Virus record (IMG/VR): IMGVR_UViG_3300031576_000146
Coordinates: 1 to 40,367 of that record
Direction: 5' to 3' (one strand)
Source of the DNA: a virus
Length of the DNA: 40,367 nucleotides
In this document: piece after piece, positions 39,221 to 40,367 of the stretch
Layout: each line of letters starts with the position of its first letter
Numbering within the stretch: position 1 is the first letter of the stretch
Made by a program: the position numbers and the translations under genes
Notes under the pieces: model-generated
Told to the model about the DNA's origin: nothing
Databases searched by the model: none
Seen by the model: the letters and a program-made list of their open reading frames with translations, nothing else

Positions 39221-39251
39221 TCTCTCCTTCCCCTTGTTACCGCATACTAGC
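39221..39251. repeat. Inverted repeat, copy B
   Basis: Pairs with 38295-38325 (three mismatches in 31). On the minus strand its GGAGAGA end leads into the ribosome-binding region of the 39205 gene. It includes GTTACC, the core of the iterons that follow. Confidence 0.8.
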
Positions 39252-39346
39252 GTTAGGTTTTCAACGTGCGCTCGCTGCCATCCAAAACGCCTGTGCAATA
39301 TGCTTGTGTTTCAATCGGTACATGAATCTCCCAGGCTGTTATACAC

Positions 39347-39375
39347 ATGGTACCATGAGGGCAAAAAACAGTCAA
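39347..39375 (-). promoter_or_regulatory. Candidate early promoter for the minus strand
   Basis: On the minus strand -35 TTGACT (39375-39370) and -10 TACCAT (39352-39347) are 17 bases apart. The -10 lies in a perfect 12-base palindrome CATGGTACCATG (39346-39357). The TACCAT core also resembles the iterons, suggesting that the same protein might bind both. Confidence 0.5.
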
Positions 39376-39413
39376 GAGTCTTTACTATTAGGGCTTGGGA
39401 GGCGTTGCGGCGG

Positions 39414-39866
39414 ATTACCACTTTTTTCCGATATTACCATTATTATAACACATATTACCATTTCTTTCCCTTATTATGCCGTTTCGTGTTTTGAAATGGT
39501 AATGGGTAAAAATGGCTAACGCTAGAGAAGGAATGGCATGACTTGACAAATTATTACCATTTCATAACAGAGGATGAGGGTACATGTGCCTAAAAGAGCG
39601 TATTACCATTTCGATGACTACTTGGTTACCATTTACTACTTTTCGTAGTGAAAACACTAAAAAAAAATAAATTATAGGAGAGTATATAAAGGGAAAATAT
39701 GGTAAATAGTATACATACCATGTATGCAGCGATTGAAATGGTAATGTGGTAAAACGTGTATTACACCATTTTTATAGGGTTATTACACCATTTGTCAAGG
39801 GGAAAGTAAATGGTAAAGGAAGTTACATACTTTTGCACACCCTTTCTGTCTGCTTTTTACCATGCG
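39414..39866. repeat. Iteron array (TTACCATT), candidate replication origin
   Basis: Eight exact TTACCATT copies on either strand: forward at 39434, 39455, 39554, 39603 and 39626, and reverse (AATGGTAA) at 39495, 39737 and 39809. Most extend to ATTACCATTTC. Near copies occur at 39415, 39699, 39748, 39761, 39783 and 39858. A 13-base palindrome CATACCATGTATG lies at 39714. The segment between 39640 and 39720 is strongly AT-rich, suitable for melting. Confidence 0.75.
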
Positions 39867-39986
39867 AATCAGCCGCGCACTGACGCTTTTTCAGCGCGTT
39901 TCGCTTCCCGTATTGATAAAATACTGATAAACTGAACTCGTGAATCACTTCATTGCACACCCTCGCTTGCTCTTTTTACCCTCGCA
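39833..39986. repeat. Imperfect direct repeat starting TTGCACACCCT
   Basis: An 11-base exact match starts at 39833 and 39953, exactly 120 bases apart. Similarity continues for about 20 more bases, each copy reaching a TTTTTACC run. A GCACACC core recurs once more near 39992. It lies on the terminase side of the iterons. Confidence 0.55.
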
Positions 39987-40086
39987 CACCATTTCTTGAC
40001 CCGCAATACTTGGCTAACCTTAGCTTAAAATTAGCTCATGCGTCGCATAATAGTTCTTGTGCGACCCTCGAAAAAATAAAAAAATA

Positions 40087-40121
40087 GGGTGGGGGGCGGG
40101 CGGCACACCCACCCCGCCTGC
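40087..40121. other. G-rich hairpin near the terminase genes, possible cos/pac element
   Basis: GGGTGGG pairs with CCCACCC, and the left arm has three long G-runs that could alternatively form a G-quadruplex. A-rich or T-rich tracts flank both sides. On the minus strand it looks like a terminator. Its place just upstream of the small terminase gene also fits a packaging-site landmark. Confidence 0.45.
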
Positions 40122-40132
40122 AAAAAAAATCT

Positions 40133-40183
40133 ATGAGTCCCATGTCGAGAGCGCGAAAAATTTTTCCATCATTTTCTCTCTAG
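40133..40183 (+). CDS. 16-residue leader peptide candidate upstream of terminase
   Basis: A short TATG frame reading MSPMSRARKIFPSFSL and ending at TAG 21 bases before the first terminase ATG. It shares the MSP start with the two in-frame starts of the small terminase. It may be a leader or a chance frame. Confidence 0.3.
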   Translation: MSPMSRARKIFPSFSL

Positions 40184-40204
40184 TCAACCTCCTTTACTTT
40201 TCTC

Positions 40205-40367
40205 ATGTCCCCCGCCAAATCTCCTACGACAATTCCCATCATGTCCCCCACGAAAATAATTCCCGATTATCGTTTCGTGAAAACCAACCGCAAGCTCTAC
40301 AAATGGTTTCGGGATACTGGTTATACTCACGAAGAAGCCTCGCGCCATTGCACCGTCAAGCTCACGC
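40205..40367 (+). CDS. 5' end of the small terminase gene (continues at base 1)
   Basis: The frame open at the right edge is the beginning of the gene at position 1, because the contig is circular. It adds 12 codons in front of the ATG at 40241/1. The 11-base sequence TCATGTCCCCC occurs at both ATGs, so the extended protein starts MSPAK and repeats MSPTK 12 residues on. Neither start has a Shine-Dalgarno sequence. Confidence 0.6.
   Translation, partial: MSPAKSPTTIPIMSPTKIIPDYRFVKTNRKLYKWFRDTGYTHEEASRHCTVKLT
40241..40367. repeat. Exact 127-base terminal direct repeat
   Basis: Identical to bases 1-127. A length of 127 equals a common assembler k-mer, so this is most likely an overlap left from circular assembly rather than a biological terminal repeat. 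It shows that the genome is complete at about 40,240 bp and circular or circularly permuted. Confidence 0.95.

Larger units (their letters stand above)
39252..40204. other. Non-coding origin/control region
   Basis: About 950 bases without a good gene. It holds an early promoter, a dense set of TTACCATT iterons, palindromes, an imperfect direct repeat, AT-rich stretches around 39640-39720, and a G-rich hairpin next to the terminase genes. This is the best candidate for replication origin plus packaging site. Confidence 0.7.

Noticed and set aside
39543-39570. Promoter with a perfect TTGACA box within the iterons
   Set aside because: No acceptable -10 sequence lies 16-18 bases downstream.
39414-39866. 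CRISPR or transposon end repeats
   Set aside because: Eight-base units in both orientations at uneven spacing fit iterons, not CRISPR; there is no transposase.
1-40367. Integrase, attachment site or lysogeny module
   Set aside because: No recombinase or excisionase motif was seen and the XRE gene alone does not prove lysogeny.

Overview
This window is a complete, circularly closed genome of a tailed dsDNA bacteriophage. Its last 127 bases (40241-40367) repeat its first 127 exactly, so the unique length is about 40,240 bp. The gene set points to a short-tailed (podovirus-like) phage. It has terminase, portal, an acidic scaffold and an N4-gp56-type major capsid protein, then a connector-like protein, large beta-repeat and glycine-rich fibre proteins and two large internal/ejection-type proteins. 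I see no tape measure, tail sheath, major tail protein, integrase, DNA polymerase or RNA polymerase. It uses the standard code, since TGA is a normal stop. GC content looks close to 50 % by eye. The host is unknown. Two peptidoglycan hydrolases show that it has a cell wall, and the anti-defence genes suggest cyclic-nucleotide immunity.

Layout. (1) Plus strand, from about 40205 across the junction to 25470: packaging, head, connector, two glycosyltransferases and a methyltransferase set among the structural genes, fibres and adhesins, ejection proteins, then a lysis block (membrane proteins and an M23 endopeptidase). (2) 25471-25678: convergent zone with one terminator for each strand. (3) Minus strand, from 39205 down to 25679: early/accessory genes. 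These include an ArdC-like protein, an amidoligase/glutamine-amidotransferase pair, a membrane-anchored muramidase-like lysin, an XRE regulator, an OB-fold candidate SSB, a battery of zinc-ribbon and membrane microproteins, a DUF2829 (Tad2-family) protein beside an Acb2-like one, an SF2 helicase, a RecU-like resolvase and a methyltransferase. (4) 32614-34714: a plus-strand replication island (CHC2-only primase domain plus AAA+ ATPase), divergent from the XRE gene across a compact switch. (5) 39252-40204: about 950 bp of non-coding DNA with at least eight exact TTACCATT iterons, the likely origin, next to the packaging genes.

Most striking features. Almost every start codon is preceded by T (TATG) and few have a Shine-Dalgarno sequence. 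One canonical promoter would give an essentially leaderless mRNA. Structured intergenic elements around the lysin carry GCAA (GNRA) tetraloops and wobble pairs that form only in the minus-strand RNA. A class II glutamine amidotransferase overlaps an amidoligase gene, suggesting a phage-encoded amidation pathway. A Tad2-family gene and an Acb2-like gene form a candidate anti-signalling island.

All functional calls come from reading motifs in the sequence. No database search or folding calculation was run.
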